DNA of 64,000 bases from UBA11957 sp963603285 (lineage in GTDB: Bacteria; Bacillota; Clostridia; Lachnospirales; Lachnospiraceae). Of the stretch, positions 24,832 through 33,521 are shown piece by piece. The stretch is from assembly GCA_963603285.1 (NCBI GenBank), contig CAVCMG010000010.1, positions 25,470 through 89,469 on the forward strand, given 5' to 3'. The translations under genes were made by a program, and so were the position numbers. The notes below the pieces were generated by a model. That model searched no databases. It saw only the letters and a list, made by a program, of their open reading frames with translations, and was not told the DNA's origin. How positions within the stretch are numbered: position 1 is the first letter of the stretch; the number at the start of each line of letters is the position of its first letter.

Positions 24832-25263
24832 CTACGGTTCAAAAATGACCGGCAGATCCAGATACTCGGTCTTAACCACCAGCCATGGGGCCGTACTGGT
24901 ACTGTTTTCCGTACTTTCTGTCGTTTCGTCACTGCCCGGCCCGATCAGCTCTGCCTGAAAATAGATGGCATCCTTTGTCGCTGTCAGATGATTGACCCGG
25001 ATGCTGTAGCCACCGCTTTCCTGCACCGGATAGCCGCAGATCAGATACAGGCTGTCGCCGTACTGGCAGGCGGTCTCAAAGGACGTTCCCAGCTTTTCAT
25101 CCAGTACGGCCTCCACTTCTTCGGGCAGTTCGCTTCTGGCCGTCACGGTGAAATCCAGCTGACGCCCCTCTTCCTTGTGCAGTACCTCTGCGGAACAGGC
25201 GCAAAGGCAAAGGCACAGTAACAGTCCGGACAGCACAATAAGCAGACAACTTTTTCGTTTCAT
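24832..25263 (-). CDS. PrcB-C-like lipoprotein
   Basis: 143 residues. A signal peptide of ~22 residues ends in LCLCAC, a lipobox. The mature part resembles the PrcB C-terminal domain: YLICGYPVQESGGYSIRVNHLTATKDAIYFQAELIGPG, with a late PWLVVKTEYLDLPVIF strand. This domain was first noted in protease-complex subunits but is found in many spore-former lipoproteins of unknown role. The GGAGGAAGT ribosome binding site is good. Predicted to be co-transcribed with the SPOCS/LysM gene from a sigma-E-like promoter. Confidence 0.75.
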   Translation of the reverse strand: MKRKSCLLIVLSGLLLCLCLCACSAEVLHKEEGRQLDFTVTARSELPEEVEAVLDEKLGTSFETACQYGDSLYLICGYPVQESGGYSIRVNHLTATKDAIYFQAELIGPGSDETTESTENSTSTAPWLVVKTEYLDLPVIFEP

Positions 25264-25303
25264 ACTTCCTCCTGATTCTCCATGTGCCGTATATTCCTCT
25301 TTT

Positions 25304-25331
25304 ATTGTATGTGCGGGTGGAAAAATTATGT
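25304..25331 (-). promoter_or_regulatory. predicted sigma-E (mother cell) promoter
   Basis: Minus strand ACATAAT (25325-25331), 13 bases, CATACAAT (25304-25311). The -10 is an exact match to the sigma-E form CATACAnT, and the -35 core ATA is present. Confidence 0.55.
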
Positions 25332-25348
25332 CTTTTTTCCGCCCCGGC

Positions 25349-25377
25349 TTGCAAGTGCTCAGGCACTACCGTATAAT
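25349..25377 (+). promoter_or_regulatory. plsC promoter
   Basis: TTGCAA (25349-25354), 17 bases, TATAAT (25372-25377). Confidence 0.75.
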
Positions 25378-25407
25378 GAAAGGCAGAAAAGAACAGGAGA
25401 TTATCAT

Positions 25408-26139
25408 ATGATTCGTTTAGTACTTATTGCGCTGTTTCTGGTTATATTTTTTATTCTTTCGATACCTCTGTATCTGATCGAGTGGCTGATCGGCAAGGTG
25501 AATCCACACGCAAAGGATATTTCTTCGCTGCGTATCGTGCAGGGGGCTTTTAAGATCATTCTGTTTCTGTCGGGCTGTAAGCTGACGGTGATCGGTGAGG
25601 AGAATGTGCCAAAGGATGAGGCTGTGCTCTACATTGGCAACCACCGCAGTTTTTTTGATGTGGTGATCACGTATGCGCGCTGTCCGGGGCTGACGGGATA
25701 TCTGGCGAAGAAGGAAATTGAGAAGGTGCCGTTTCTGTCTACATGGATGCGGTATCTGTACTGTCTGTTTCTGGACCGGAAGGATATCAAACAGGGCTTA
25801 AAGACGATCCTTACGGCGATCGACTATGTAAAGAACGGGATTTCGATTTTTATTTTTCCGGAGGGAACCCGCAGTACGGGGGCTGACCAGACGGAGCTGT
25901 TGCCGTTTCATGAGGGAAGCTTTAAGGTGGCAACGAAAACAGATTGTCTGATTGTGCCGGTGGCTATGACGAATACTTCGCAGATTCTGGAGGATCATTT
26001 TCCGTTTATCCGGAAAACGGAGGTGACGCTGGAATATGGGAAGGCGTTCCGGCCGTCGGAGCTGTCGAAGGAGGATAAGAAGGTGATTGGGAGCTATACG
26101 CGGGATATTATTCAGGAGATGGTAAAGAAGAATAGTTGA
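25408..26139 (+). CDS. plsC: 1-acyl-sn-glycerol-3-phosphate acyltransferase
   Basis: 243 residues from ATG 25408 (CAGGAGA upstream). One N-terminal membrane helix (about 3-24) is followed by the acyltransferase core: NHRSFFD at 78-84 gives the HX4D catalytic pair (His79, Asp84), and FPEGTRS at 150-156 binds the glycerol phosphate. It adds the second acyl chain to lysophosphatidic acid at the cytoplasmic face, making phosphatidic acid for phospholipid synthesis. It is monocistronic, on the opposite strand to its neighbours, and ends at a bidirectional terminator shared with murF. Confidence 0.92.
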   Translation: MIRLVLIALFLVIFFILSIPLYLIEWLIGKVNPHAKDISSLRIVQGAFKIILFLSGCKLTVIGEENVPKDEAVLYIGNHRSFFDVVITYARCPGLTGYLAKKEIEKVPFLSTWMRYLYCLFLDRKDIKQGLKTILTAIDYVKNGISIFIFPEGTRSTGADQTELLPFHEGSFKVATKTDCLIVPVAMTNTSQILEDHFPFIRKTEVTLEYGKAFRPSELSKEDKKVIGSYTRDIIQEMVKKNS

Positions 26140-26148
26140 ACATAGTAT

Positions 26149-26178
26149 AGCGGCAGGCTGATCATACAGCCTGCCGCT
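26149..26178. terminator. bidirectional terminator between plsC and murF
   Basis: AGCGGCAGGCTG pairs perfectly with CAGCCTGCCGCT across ATCATA, followed by AAATTTTTA on the plus side. Confidence 0.85.
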
Positions 26179-26184
26179 AAATTT

Positions 26185-27552
26185 TTACATAGTCTTGAAG
26201 GCTTCTACGATTTTCTCGAAGTGCATGAAATGAGAAGCTTTTACAAGGATCGTGTCTCCGGGTGCGGTCAGGTTGATAAGATTCTCGAGAATTTCGTCGA
26301 GGATGGCAAAGTGTTTGGTCACGAGGGACGGATTAGCTTCTTTTGCCTTCTGTTCGAGACCTTTTGTGAGGGTTCCGACGGTGTAAAGGACATCAATCTT
26401 TAATGTTCCGGCGAAGGTGCCGACTTCTTCATGGAGGGCAGCTTCATTTTCGCCTAGTTCGCCCATGTCGCCGAGGATGGCTATGCGGCGGCCCTGGCCT
26501 TCTTCGAGGATCTGGAGGGAGGCTTTCATGGAGACGGGGTTGGCGTTGTAGCAGTCGTCTACGACGACGCGGCCGGCGAGGTCTAAGATGTTAAAGCGGC
26601 CGCTTAAGGGTTTCAGTTTTTCGATACCGGCGCAGATTTCTGGCAGGGTCATGTCAAAGGCGAGGCCGACGGCGGTTCCGGCGAGGGCGTTATAGACCAT
26701 GTGGCTGCCGGGGAGGGGGATCTGTACGGTGCAGGTCTGTCCGTCGGCGTGGATCTGGCAGCGGGTGCCTTTGAGACCCATGGGCTCGATCTGGTCTGCC
26801 CAGACGGGGAAATCGCTGTTTAAGCCGAAGAATACGGGCTGTTTGCCGTGTACTTCTGTAATCTGGCACAGCTTGTCGTCGTCTCCGTTGACGATGACTG
26901 TGCCGTCTTTCTGCAGCCAGTCAAACATTTCTGTCTTGGCTTTGAAGATGCCGTCTCTGGTTTTTAAATTTTCCAGATGGCACCAGCCGATATTGGTTAC
27001 GACGCCGACCTTCGGGCGGGCGATCTTTGCCAGGCGGGTCATTTCGCCAAAGTTGCTGATACCCATTTCCAGTACAGCGATCTCATCTTCGTCGCGCAGG
27101 CGAAATACGGTCAGGGGCAGTCCCAGTTCGTTATTGAAATTTCCCAGAGTTTTTAAGACACGGTATTTTTCACCCAGAACGGCGGCAATCATTTCCTTGG
27201 TGCTGGTCTTTCCGACGCTGCCGGTGATGCCTACCACGGGAATATTGAGGATTTTCAAATAGGCTTCGGCCAGATCCTTTACAGCCTGCAGGGAGGATTC
27301 TACTTTGATCCACGGATAGGTGGTCTCACCAAGCTCCTGCTCGGACAGGGTGACCAGCGCGCCTTTTTCCATGACCTGCGGGATAAAGCTGTGGCCATCC
27401 ACTCTTGCGCCGACGATGGGCACATATAAACAGCCGGCTTCGATCTTACGGCTGTCTGTGCTCACGGCTGTGATTTCTGTGTCCACACCATCCTGCGGGC
27501 CGTGATATGTGCCGTGGCAGACTTCTGTAATCTTTCTGATGGTTAATTCTTT
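26185..27552 (-). CDS. murF: UDP-N-acetylmuramoyl-tripeptide--D-alanyl-D-alanine ligase
   Basis: 455 residues from ATG 27552. The frame runs upstream, but that part contains the ddl terminator, so the downstream start is preferred and gives the normal MurF length. The start MKELTIRKITEVCHG and DTEITAVSTDSRKI are MurF-typical. The ATP loop GITGSVGKTSTK is at 109-120. Downstream blocks include NELGLPLTVFRL, EMGISNFGEM and DDCYNANPVSM. It adds D-Ala-D-Ala to the UDP-MurNAc tripeptide in the cytoplasm. It follows ddl, which makes its substrate, a typical functional pairing. The ribosome binding site is weak (AAAGAAAG). Confidence 0.93.
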   Translation of the reverse strand, partial: KELTIRKITEVCHGTYHGPQDGVDTEITAVSTDSRKIEAGCLYVPIVGARVDGHSFIPQVMEKGALVTLSEQELGETTYPWIKVESSLQAVKDLAEAYLKILNIPVVGITGSVGKTSTKEMIAAVLGEKYRVLKTLGNFNNELGLPLTVFRLRDEDEIAVLEMGISNFGEMTRLAKIARPKVGVVTNIGWCHLENLKTRDGIFKAKTEMFDWLQKDGTVIVNGDDDKLCQITEVHGKQPVFFGLNSDFPVWADQIEPMGLKGTRCQIHADGQTCTVQIPLPGSHMVYNALAGTAVGLAFDMTLPEICAGIEKLKPLSGRFNILDLAGRVVVDDCYNANPVSMKASLQILEEGQGRRIAILGDMGELGENEAALHEEVGTFAGTLKIDVLYTVGTLTKGLEQKAKEANPSLVTKHFAILDEILENLINLTAPGDTILVKASHFMHFEKIVEAFKTM

Positions 27553-27570
27553 CATCTTTCTTTTTAATAA

Positions 27571-27608
27571 AACAGCCACACTGTCTGGATTTCCATACAG
27601 TGTGACAG
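27571..27608 (-). terminator. ddl terminator / murF leader hairpin
   Basis: On the minus strand GTCACACTGT pairs with ACAGTGTGGC around 12 bases and is followed by TGTTTTATT. It sits between the ddl stop and the murF ATG and could attenuate murF. Confidence 0.6.
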
Positions 27609-27687
27609 CTTTATCTCTCCTTACTGATTTTTTACTGCTGCGCTGTTCCAAAGATAGTATGGACAGTTTACAGTGGATCTATGGATT

Positions 27688-28707
27688 TTATGCTTCTTTG
27701 GATACTTCGATCAGGCGCATGCACAGCTGTCCGAAGTCCATGCCGATTACGGCGGCCTCCTGCGGCAGCAGACTGGTCGGGGTCATGCCCGGCAGGGTAT
27801 TGGCCTCGAGACAGTACATATCGCCGTTTTCCTTCATCAGGAAGTCCAGCCGGCCATAACCTGTGATGCCGAGCGCCTTTGCGCCTGCAACGGCATACGC
27901 CTGCATTTTTTTCGTCTCGTCCTCTGTCAGACGGGCCGGACAGTATTCCTTGGTCGCCCCCTTGGAATATTTGTTTTTGTAATCGTAGAAGCCTTCGATC
28001 GGCGCGATCTCGATGATCGGCAGTGCTTCCCCGGCGATCACACCTACGGAAAATTCACGTCCAGCGATGTATTCCTCCACAACAACCTCTTTCTCATAAC
28101 GGAATGCCTCGTCAAGGGCTGCCTGCAGATCCTTTTTATCCTGTACGATGCTGACACCGACACTGGAACCGCCGCAGCACGGCTTTACAACCAGCGGAAG
28201 CGCCATATCCGCCAGTCCCTCTGCATCGGCTGAAGTGATCTTTCTGCCCATCGGAACCGGTACACCGGCGTAATGCAAAAGCTCCTTGCTCAGCGCCTTG
28301 TCCATGGAAAGCGCGCTGCTCAAATAGCCCGTACCGGTATAACGGATGCCGAACAGATCAAAAGCCGCCTGTACCTTGCCGTTTTCGCCGTCTGCACCGT
28401 GCAGCGCCAGAAATACAACATCCGCTGCCTTACAGATTTCCAGTACCTGCGGACCGAAAAATTCCTTTTTGGACCGGATCATCTCCGGGATCTTCTCGTC
28501 AAATGAGTGGATATAGACCACATCCGCCTCGATATCATGGATATCAGTAAAGGCCGTCTTTGCATCCACCTGCTCTGTTCCGCAGTATACGTCCAGAAGA
28601 ATCGCCTGCTCTCCTCTGCTTCGCAGCGCTTTGCATACCTCCGTTCCGGATACGATGGACACGCTCCGCTCCGTACTGATTCCACCTGCTAATACAACAA
28701 TTTTCAT
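27688..28707 (-). CDS. ddl: D-alanine--D-alanine ligase
   Basis: 339 residues, ATP-grasp fold. Blocks seen: LAGGISTERSVSIVSG (the N-terminal substrate loop with Glu and Ser), ALHGADGENGKVQ, VKPCCGGSSVGVS (ATP-grasp), EEYIAGREFSVGV, and the C-terminal metal-binding EANTLPGMTPTS. The sequence near the active-site lid is FYDYKNKYSKGA, with Tyr and Lys as in D-Ala-specific ligases rather than the D-Lac type. It joins two D-alanines in the cytoplasm for MurF, which is encoded immediately downstream. Confidence 0.93.
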   Translation of the reverse strand: MKIVVLAGGISTERSVSIVSGTEVCKALRSRGEQAILLDVYCGTEQVDAKTAFTDIHDIEADVVYIHSFDEKIPEMIRSKKEFFGPQVLEICKAADVVFLALHGADGENGKVQAAFDLFGIRYTGTGYLSSALSMDKALSKELLHYAGVPVPMGRKITSADAEGLADMALPLVVKPCCGGSSVGVSIVQDKKDLQAALDEAFRYEKEVVVEEYIAGREFSVGVIAGEALPIIEIAPIEGFYDYKNKYSKGATKEYCPARLTEDETKKMQAYAVAGAKALGITGYGRLDFLMKENGDMYCLEANTLPGMTPTSLLPQEAAVIGMDFGQLCMRLIEVSKEA

Positions 28708-28719
28708 CTCTGTCTCCTC

Positions 28720-30162
28720 TTATTCACCGTACACAATCACCGGTGTACCTTTGCTTACGATATTATAGATCTTTTCGCAGGCTGCCCGCGGCGTATTCAC
28801 GCAGCCATGGGAACCATGCTTTTTATAAATATCCCCGCCGTACTCGCTTCTCCAGCGGTCAGCGTCATGGATACCGACATTGCCGTTAAACGGCATCCAG
28901 AAATCTACCGGGGAACGGTATTCCAGATTGTTCTCCTCGCCGAGGATCGCATCTCTCTTCTTATAAATAATAGACCAGATACCATTGGACGGTGTCTCGC
29001 TGCCCTCGACCTTTTTACCGGTAACCACCGGTGTTTCCACCTTCAGCTTGCCATCCTGATAGCAGTACATCTTCTGGTGCGTGATATCTACCTCAACATA
29101 TGTACCGCCGATATCATCGGCTCCGCGGCTGGCTGCCGAATAATGGTACTCAACCTCCATATCCTTCTGCTCGCCGTTTTTGATCGCTTCGATCATCTTT
29201 GACACGGTATCGTCCTGTTTCATACGCCAGCCGTAAAATCCACCGGTCAGGGTGATCGTCTTGCCGTCGTGCTTTTTAAACTCGTGCGGTTTACCCAGCG
29301 TATCGTATTTCTTGGCCATATTCACACGGACAAACTCCTGAATCGCCGACTCGACAAGCTCCGGCTTGCCGTCGTCACCGAGCACCGGCAGACCGTCATC
29401 GCCCTTTTTGAGCCATTCCTTGATCGTAGATCCATCGACAACCACCTTGCGGTCATCGCCGCCAAAATCGTAGGTCAGCTTTGATGACAGGTATGTATTG
29501 ATACTGTTGACCAGCGTATTCATCGCTTCATCGTCGCTGGTAACCTCCGGTGCCAGATAACATCCGGCCTCGTCCAGATCCACCGACTCCGCATGCTCAT
29601 CCACCGCCTGCAGTACCGCACTCAGAACCTTGTCAAAATCCAGCTGCGTACCCTGTACCTCCGGTACGATCTCATAGGAAGCATCCCCTTCCTTAATATA
29701 TGCATTTTCCGGTGCGGTATAATTGCCTTCTTCAAAGCATTTCAGAGCCTTTAAGGCCTCACTGGCCTTGTCCTTATCGTAACTGGAGATCGCGCTGACT
29801 TCCTCATCTCTGGTCTTGAAAATCTCCATAACCCAGGCGTAGGCATTCTGCTTTTCCAGCAGCTTGTCTACCGACTGGTCGTCCTCGTAGGTAAAGCCCA
29901 GATCCTTGGCCAGCAGACGCTCTGTGATACCGTCTCGCTCCTCGATATTGATCGCGTAGGTCATGATCTCGTCGGTGATCTGTGTTTTTACCTCATCTAC
30001 GGTCATATTGCTACAGTCATAACCATTGATCTGCGTACCTTTGAAAAAGTGATTCGTATAATACCGGGCTATAGCACCGTAACAGATCGCTGCCACCAGC
30101 ACAATAAACAACAGGATCCCTCCGACAACGAGTTTCCATGTCTTGATTTTCTTTTTTTCCAT
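28720..30162 (-). CDS. membrane-anchored L,D-transpeptidase (YkuD) with peptidoglycan-binding domain
   Basis: 480 residues. One N-terminal helix (about 10-32) anchors the protein facing outside. Residues ~40-330 resemble the PG_binding_4 repeats found in clostridial transpeptidases. The C-terminal YkuD domain has HGSHGCVNTPR, where Cys454 is the nucleophile and His452 lies next to it, and an upstream NVGIHDADRW. It forms 3-3 crosslinks in peptidoglycan and acts in the cell wall. It lies 12 bases upstream of ddl, so three wall genes form one transcription unit. Confidence 0.9.
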   Translation of the reverse strand: MEKKKIKTWKLVVGGILLFIVLVAAICYGAIARYYTNHFFKGTQINGYDCSNMTVDEVKTQITDEIMTYAINIEERDGITERLLAKDLGFTYEDDQSVDKLLEKQNAYAWVMEIFKTRDEEVSAISSYDKDKASEALKALKCFEEGNYTAPENAYIKEGDASYEIVPEVQGTQLDFDKVLSAVLQAVDEHAESVDLDEAGCYLAPEVTSDDEAMNTLVNSINTYLSSKLTYDFGGDDRKVVVDGSTIKEWLKKGDDGLPVLGDDGKPELVESAIQEFVRVNMAKKYDTLGKPHEFKKHDGKTITLTGGFYGWRMKQDDTVSKMIEAIKNGEQKDMEVEYHYSAASRGADDIGGTYVEVDITHQKMYCYQDGKLKVETPVVTGKKVEGSETPSNGIWSIIYKKRDAILGEENNLEYRSPVDFWMPFNGNVGIHDADRWRSEYGGDIYKKHGSHGCVNTPRAACEKIYNIVSKGTPVIVYGE

Positions 30163-30202
30163 CTATATCCCCCTTGCTCATAAAATCCCCTTAATACGCC
30201 CT

Positions 30203-30231
30203 ATTGTATCACTGATTGCCATAAGGGTAAA
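30203..30231 (-). promoter_or_regulatory. promoter of the L,D-transpeptidase-ddl unit
   Basis: Minus strand TTTACC (30226-30231), 17 bases, TACAAT (30203-30208). Confidence 0.5.
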
Positions 30232-30244
30232 TAGCCGAAAAACG

Positions 30245-30294
30245 AAAAAAAGGTGAAGAATGTCCATGCATACACAGCCATGGACAGACCTTCT
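30245..30294 (-). terminator. terminator of the aspartate aminotransferase gene
   Basis: On the minus strand TGTCCATG pairs with CATGGACA, with a lower AGAA/TTCT stem, then CACC and seven T. A second, longer-range AAAGGTCTG/CAGACCTTT pair lies at about 30316-30383 in the same gap. Confidence 0.65.
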
Positions 30295-30416
30295 CCGATA
30301 CCAGGGGGCATAGCAAAAGGTCTGTCACAGCTCCCGCTCCGGACTGCTTCAATGCCGGATACGGTCTGTAGCAGACCTTTCCTTTTATCTATTTTCTTAT
30401 TTCTATACGTATATAG

Positions 30417-31703
30417 TTATGCTGCCAGCAGCTTCTCCACGCTGACCAGCTTCACGCAAAGCACGAAGACCTCGGCTGCCTTTGCCAGCTCCTCCGGCGT
30501 CGGCAGTGTCGGGGCAATACGGATATTGCTGTCTTTCGGATCCTTGCCATACGGGTAGGTTGCTCCGGCTCCGGTCATGACGACACCGGCCTCCTTCATC
30601 TTCGCTACGATGGCTTTGGCACAGCCCTCCATGGCATCAAAGGAAATGAAGTAACCGCCCTTCGGATTCGACCAGCTGCCGATCTCCAGACCGCCCAGTC
30701 CCTCTTCGAGGGTATCAATGACAGCGGCAAATTTCGGACGGATCAGCTCGGCATGCTTCATCATATGGGCTTTCAGATGCTCGATATCGCCAAAGAATCT
30801 TGCATGGCGCAGCTGATTGATCTTGTCGTGACCGATGGTCTGGAAGGTCATCAGCTTCAGGATATCCTTGATATTTGCTTCGGATGTAAACATCGCAGCA
30901 ATACCGGAACCCGGGAATGTGATCTTCGAAGTAGACATAAACTCATACACCATATCCGGATGTCCCGCCTTTGCACACTCGGAAAGGATCTCCGGGATAC
31001 TGTCCTGATCATCTGCATACAGATGATGTACGCCGTAGGCATTGTCCCAGAAGATACGGAAATCTTCGGCTACCGGCTGCAGGTTAGCGAAACGATGTAC
31101 GGTCTCTGCAGAATATGTTGTACCTGTCGGGTTGGCATACATCGGTACACACCAGATACCCTTGATGGCCGGATCTTCGCTGACCAGCTTCTCCACCATG
31201 TCCATATCCGGTCCGTCAGCGTACAGCGGCACATTGATCATCTCGATGCCAAAAGCCTCGGTAATGGCGAAATGACGGTCATAGCCCGGCACCGGACAGA
31301 GGAATTTCACCTTGTCAAGCTTTGCCCACGGTGTGGAACCCATAACGCCGTGTGTCATGGAACGGGATACGGTATCAAACATGATATTCAGGCTGGAATT
31401 ACCGTAGACGATCACATTTTTATCCGATACACCGGCCATATCTGCCATCAGTCGGCGGATTTCCGGGATACCGGTCAACACACCGTAGTTTCTGCAGTCC
31501 ATGCCGTTTTCGCAATCCATGATGCTTTCACTGTTGACAGTATCCAGCATCCCCATGGAAAGATCCAGCTGTGTCTTTGACGGCTTACCTCTGGACATAT
31601 CCAGCTTCAGGCCAAGCTCTTTGACCTTTTTGTATTCCTGCTCCAGTTCCTCTTTCAGGGTGCTGAGTTTTTCACGGCTCAGACTGCTGTACGGTGTTTT
31701 CAT
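30417..31703 (-). CDS. aspartate aminotransferase, class I subgroup Ic (MocR-aminotransferase type)
   Basis: 428 residues. The PLP lysine is Lys260 in STSKITFPGSG. Asn191 (MYANPTGTTYS), Asp220 and Tyr223 (WDNAYGVHH) complete the cofactor site. The N-terminal segment LDMSRGKPSKTQLDLSMGML and the C-terminal NPKGGYFISFDAM mark the subgroup that includes the Corynebacterium AspT and Mycobacterium Rv3722c type. It would interconvert aspartate/oxaloacetate and glutamate/2-oxoglutarate in the cytoplasm. It is monocistronic behind TTGACA-17-TAAAAT, with a structured ~110-base leader. Confidence 0.87.
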   Translation of the reverse strand: MKTPYSSLSREKLSTLKEELEQEYKKVKELGLKLDMSRGKPSKTQLDLSMGMLDTVNSESIMDCENGMDCRNYGVLTGIPEIRRLMADMAGVSDKNVIVYGNSSLNIMFDTVSRSMTHGVMGSTPWAKLDKVKFLCPVPGYDRHFAITEAFGIEMINVPLYADGPDMDMVEKLVSEDPAIKGIWCVPMYANPTGTTYSAETVHRFANLQPVAEDFRIFWDNAYGVHHLYADDQDSIPEILSECAKAGHPDMVYEFMSTSKITFPGSGIAAMFTSEANIKDILKLMTFQTIGHDKINQLRHARFFGDIEHLKAHMMKHAELIRPKFAAVIDTLEEGLGGLEIGSWSNPKGGYFISFDAMEGCAKAIVAKMKEAGVVMTGAGATYPYGKDPKDSNIRIAPTLPTPEELAKAAEVFVLCVKLVSVEKLLAA

Positions 31704-31819
31704 AATATTCCTCCTCAGGCAGCTTTATAAGCTGCGGTATAATCTATCACATGTATGCAGTGTCCAGAGCAACCAAATCTCCGGACGCTGTGAGGGCAAC
31801 ATCAGTTTGTCCATTCCAC

Positions 31820-31848
31820 ATTTTATGGATTTTCTGATACATTGTCAA
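31820..31848 (-). promoter_or_regulatory. aspartate aminotransferase promoter
   Basis: Minus strand TTGACA (31843-31848), 17 bases, TAAAAT (31820-31825). Confidence 0.8.
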
Positions 31849-32091
31849 GGTTTTCTTTCATTTTCGCTTTGTTTTATCCATATTTTTAGCTTTTGCACAT
31901 GCAAAAATGCATTTTTAGCCTTTTTTACTTGCATTTATCAGTTGTCTTTCTTATGATTTATTACCTTTTCGAATGTCATTGTCTGTAATTGCCCGGTGTG
32001 CGGTTTCTGCATGTTCAAAAGCGGTTGTCTTTTTCTGTTTTTACAGGCATCCTGAGAGTTGCAAAACAGCATCGCTTTTTTCCCCGCTGTA

Positions 32092-32100
32092 TGCTATAAT
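32092..32100 (+). promoter_or_regulatory. extended -10 promoter of the methyltransferase gene
   Basis: TGC-TATAAT (32092-32100). No good -35 is seen at the usual distance. Confidence 0.5.
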
Positions 32101-32151
32101 TTTTATATCTATGTGATTTTTGAGTACAATTTTATGGAGGATATATACCGT

Positions 32152-33021
32152 ATGTGGATTGCTGATAACTGGAAAGACTACGAAGTGCTGGACACTTCCA
32201 AGGGAGAAAAGCTGGAACGCTGGGGCGACTATCTGCTGATCCGTCCGGATCCGCAGGTGATCTGGGATACTCCGAAAAAGAACCGGGGCTGGAAGAAATG
32301 CAACGGCCATTACCATCGCAGCAGCAAGGGTGGCGGTGACTGGGAGTTTTTTGATCTGCCGAAGCAGTGGCAGATCCATTATGGAGAGCTGACTTTTAAT
32401 CTGAAGCCGTTCAGCTTTAAGCATACGGGACTGTTTCCGGAACAGGCGGCCAACTGGGACTGGTTTGGTGATCTGATCCGCCGGGCAAACCGTTCGGTTA
32501 AGGTGTTAAATCTGTTTGCCTATACGGGTGGTGCTACGCTGGCGGCTGCGGCTGCGGGGGCGCATGTGACGCATGTGGATGCTTCGAAGGGTATGGTGAC
32601 CTGGGCCAAGGAGAATGCGGCCAGTTCGGGGCTTTCGGATGCGCCGATCCGCTGGATCGTGGACGACTGTGTGAAATTTGTCCAGAGGGAGATCCGCCGG
32701 GGGAATCATTACGATGCGATCATTATGGATCCGCCGTCTTACGGACGTGGCCCGAAGGGGGAAATCTGGAAGATTGAGGAGTCGATCCATGGGCTGATCC
32801 AGTTGTGTACGGAGCTTTTGTCTGAGGATCCGCTGTTTTTCCTGGTAAATTCTTATACGACGGGGCTGCAGCCGGCAGTGTTGACATATATGATTGCTAC
32901 GGAGCTGAAGAAATTTAAAGGGTTTGTACGATCTGAAGAAATTGGATTACCAGTAACAGATGCCGGATTGGTGTTACCCTGTGGGGCAAGTGGACGGTGG
33001 TCCAGGGAAGAAATTCATTAA
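32152..33021 (+). CDS. class I SAM-dependent methyltransferase, RlmI/RlmK-like (probable rRNA m5C/m7G type)
   Basis: 289 residues from ATG 32152, with GGAGG 11 bases upstream. An ATG 18 bases earlier overlaps that site and is not preferred. A SAM-binding motif LNLFAYTGGATL is at 119-130, with the ribose-binding acidic HVDAS at 141-145. The motif IV block DPPSYGRGPKGEIW begins at Asp193. This arrangement is that of RlmI/RlmK rRNA methyltransferases, but the N-terminal PUA domain is absent, so the RNA target is uncertain. Cytoplasmic. Monocistronic, ending at a long terminator hairpin. Confidence 0.82.
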   Translation: MWIADNWKDYEVLDTSKGEKLERWGDYLLIRPDPQVIWDTPKKNRGWKKCNGHYHRSSKGGGDWEFFDLPKQWQIHYGELTFNLKPFSFKHTGLFPEQAANWDWFGDLIRRANRSVKVLNLFAYTGGATLAAAAAGAHVTHVDASKGMVTWAKENAASSGLSDAPIRWIVDDCVKFVQREIRRGNHYDAIIMDPPSYGRGPKGEIWKIEESIHGLIQLCTELLSEDPLFFLVNSYTTGLQPAVLTYMIATELKKFKGFVRSEEIGLPVTDAGLVLPCGASGRWSREEIH

Positions 33022-33035
33022 GTATAAGACGGACG

Positions 33036-33071
33036 AAAGGGACGGGACGCCGGAAGGCGTCCCGTCCCTTT
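33036..33071. terminator. terminator hairpin shared by convergent genes
   Basis: A 16-bp perfect stem (AAAGGGACGGGACGCC and its complement) with a GGAA loop. The T-tracts are short on both sides. Confidence 0.75.
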
Positions 33072-33084
33072 CTGACTTTGTGGA

Positions 33085-33363
33085 TCAGCCTTTGATCATT
33101 TCAAGAGCCCTAGACAGCTTCTCGTTGCCGGTAGCGAAATCGGCTACAGCGGCCTCGATACAGTCGGCGATTTCACCGCGGCCTTCGTGACGCAGGGTGT
33201 GAGCGATGTCTTTTAATTCCTCGGCATGATGGGCATTATGGGATACCATATAACCGATCAGAGCATCGGTTTCGGCATGATCACTGTGATCATGGTCGTG
33301 GTGATGATCATGTCCTTCACCGTGGGGAATGATATTTCCGTTTTCGTCTTTTAACATATGCAT
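33085..33363 (-). CDS. His-rich small protein, possible metal-binding
   Basis: 92 residues. Residues 14-29 are HGEGHDHHHDHDHSDH, eight His in 16, suitable for nickel, zinc or cobalt. The rest is helical (ALIGYMVSHNAHHAEELKDIAHTLRHEG, then IADCIEAAVADFATGNEKLSRALEMI), with more His facing the same way. GGAGG lies nine bases before the ATG. It is monocistronic between two terminators. It may store or buffer metal. The nickel-type importer at the left end of the window is a tempting but unproven partner. Confidence 0.75.
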   Translation of the reverse strand: MHMLKDENGNIIPHGEGHDHHHDHDHSDHAETDALIGYMVSHNAHHAEELKDIAHTLRHEGRGEIADCIEAAVADFATGNEKLSRALEMIKG

Positions 33364-33485
33364 GTTTTTCTTCCTCCTTGATTATCCGGCGTATTGTCTA
33401 CGTCTGATTCTTGCCATAGTATACTACAAATTGGAAAAAAGCAAAAGCTACCCCGGGGGTTTTTCTGTTTTTTATCATAGAATAA

Positions 33486-33510
33486 GGCAGGGAATTTTGT
33501 ATTCCCTGCC
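33486..33510 (-). terminator. terminator of the SH3-domain gene
   Basis: GGCAGGGAAT pairs with ATTCCCTGCC across ACAAA on the minus strand, then TTATTCT. Confidence 0.75.
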
Positions 33511-33521
33511 CTGTCGTTGAC

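Larger units (their letters stand above)
31704..32151. other. 448-base divergent intergenic region
   Basis: No ORF is credible here. It holds the minus-strand promoter of the aminotransferase with a folded leader (GCAGCTT/AAGCTGC hairpin at about 31715-31732 just before the ribosome binding site, and a CAG-GTCC-GAG stem around 31760-31800). There is also a T-rich stretch without visible structure, and an extended -10 plus-strand promoter at 32092-32100. Confidence 0.6.

Noticed and set aside
27553..27651. Longer MurF start 33 codons upstream
   Set aside because: The extra segment contains the ddl terminator hairpin, and the protein would exceed the normal MurF N-terminus.
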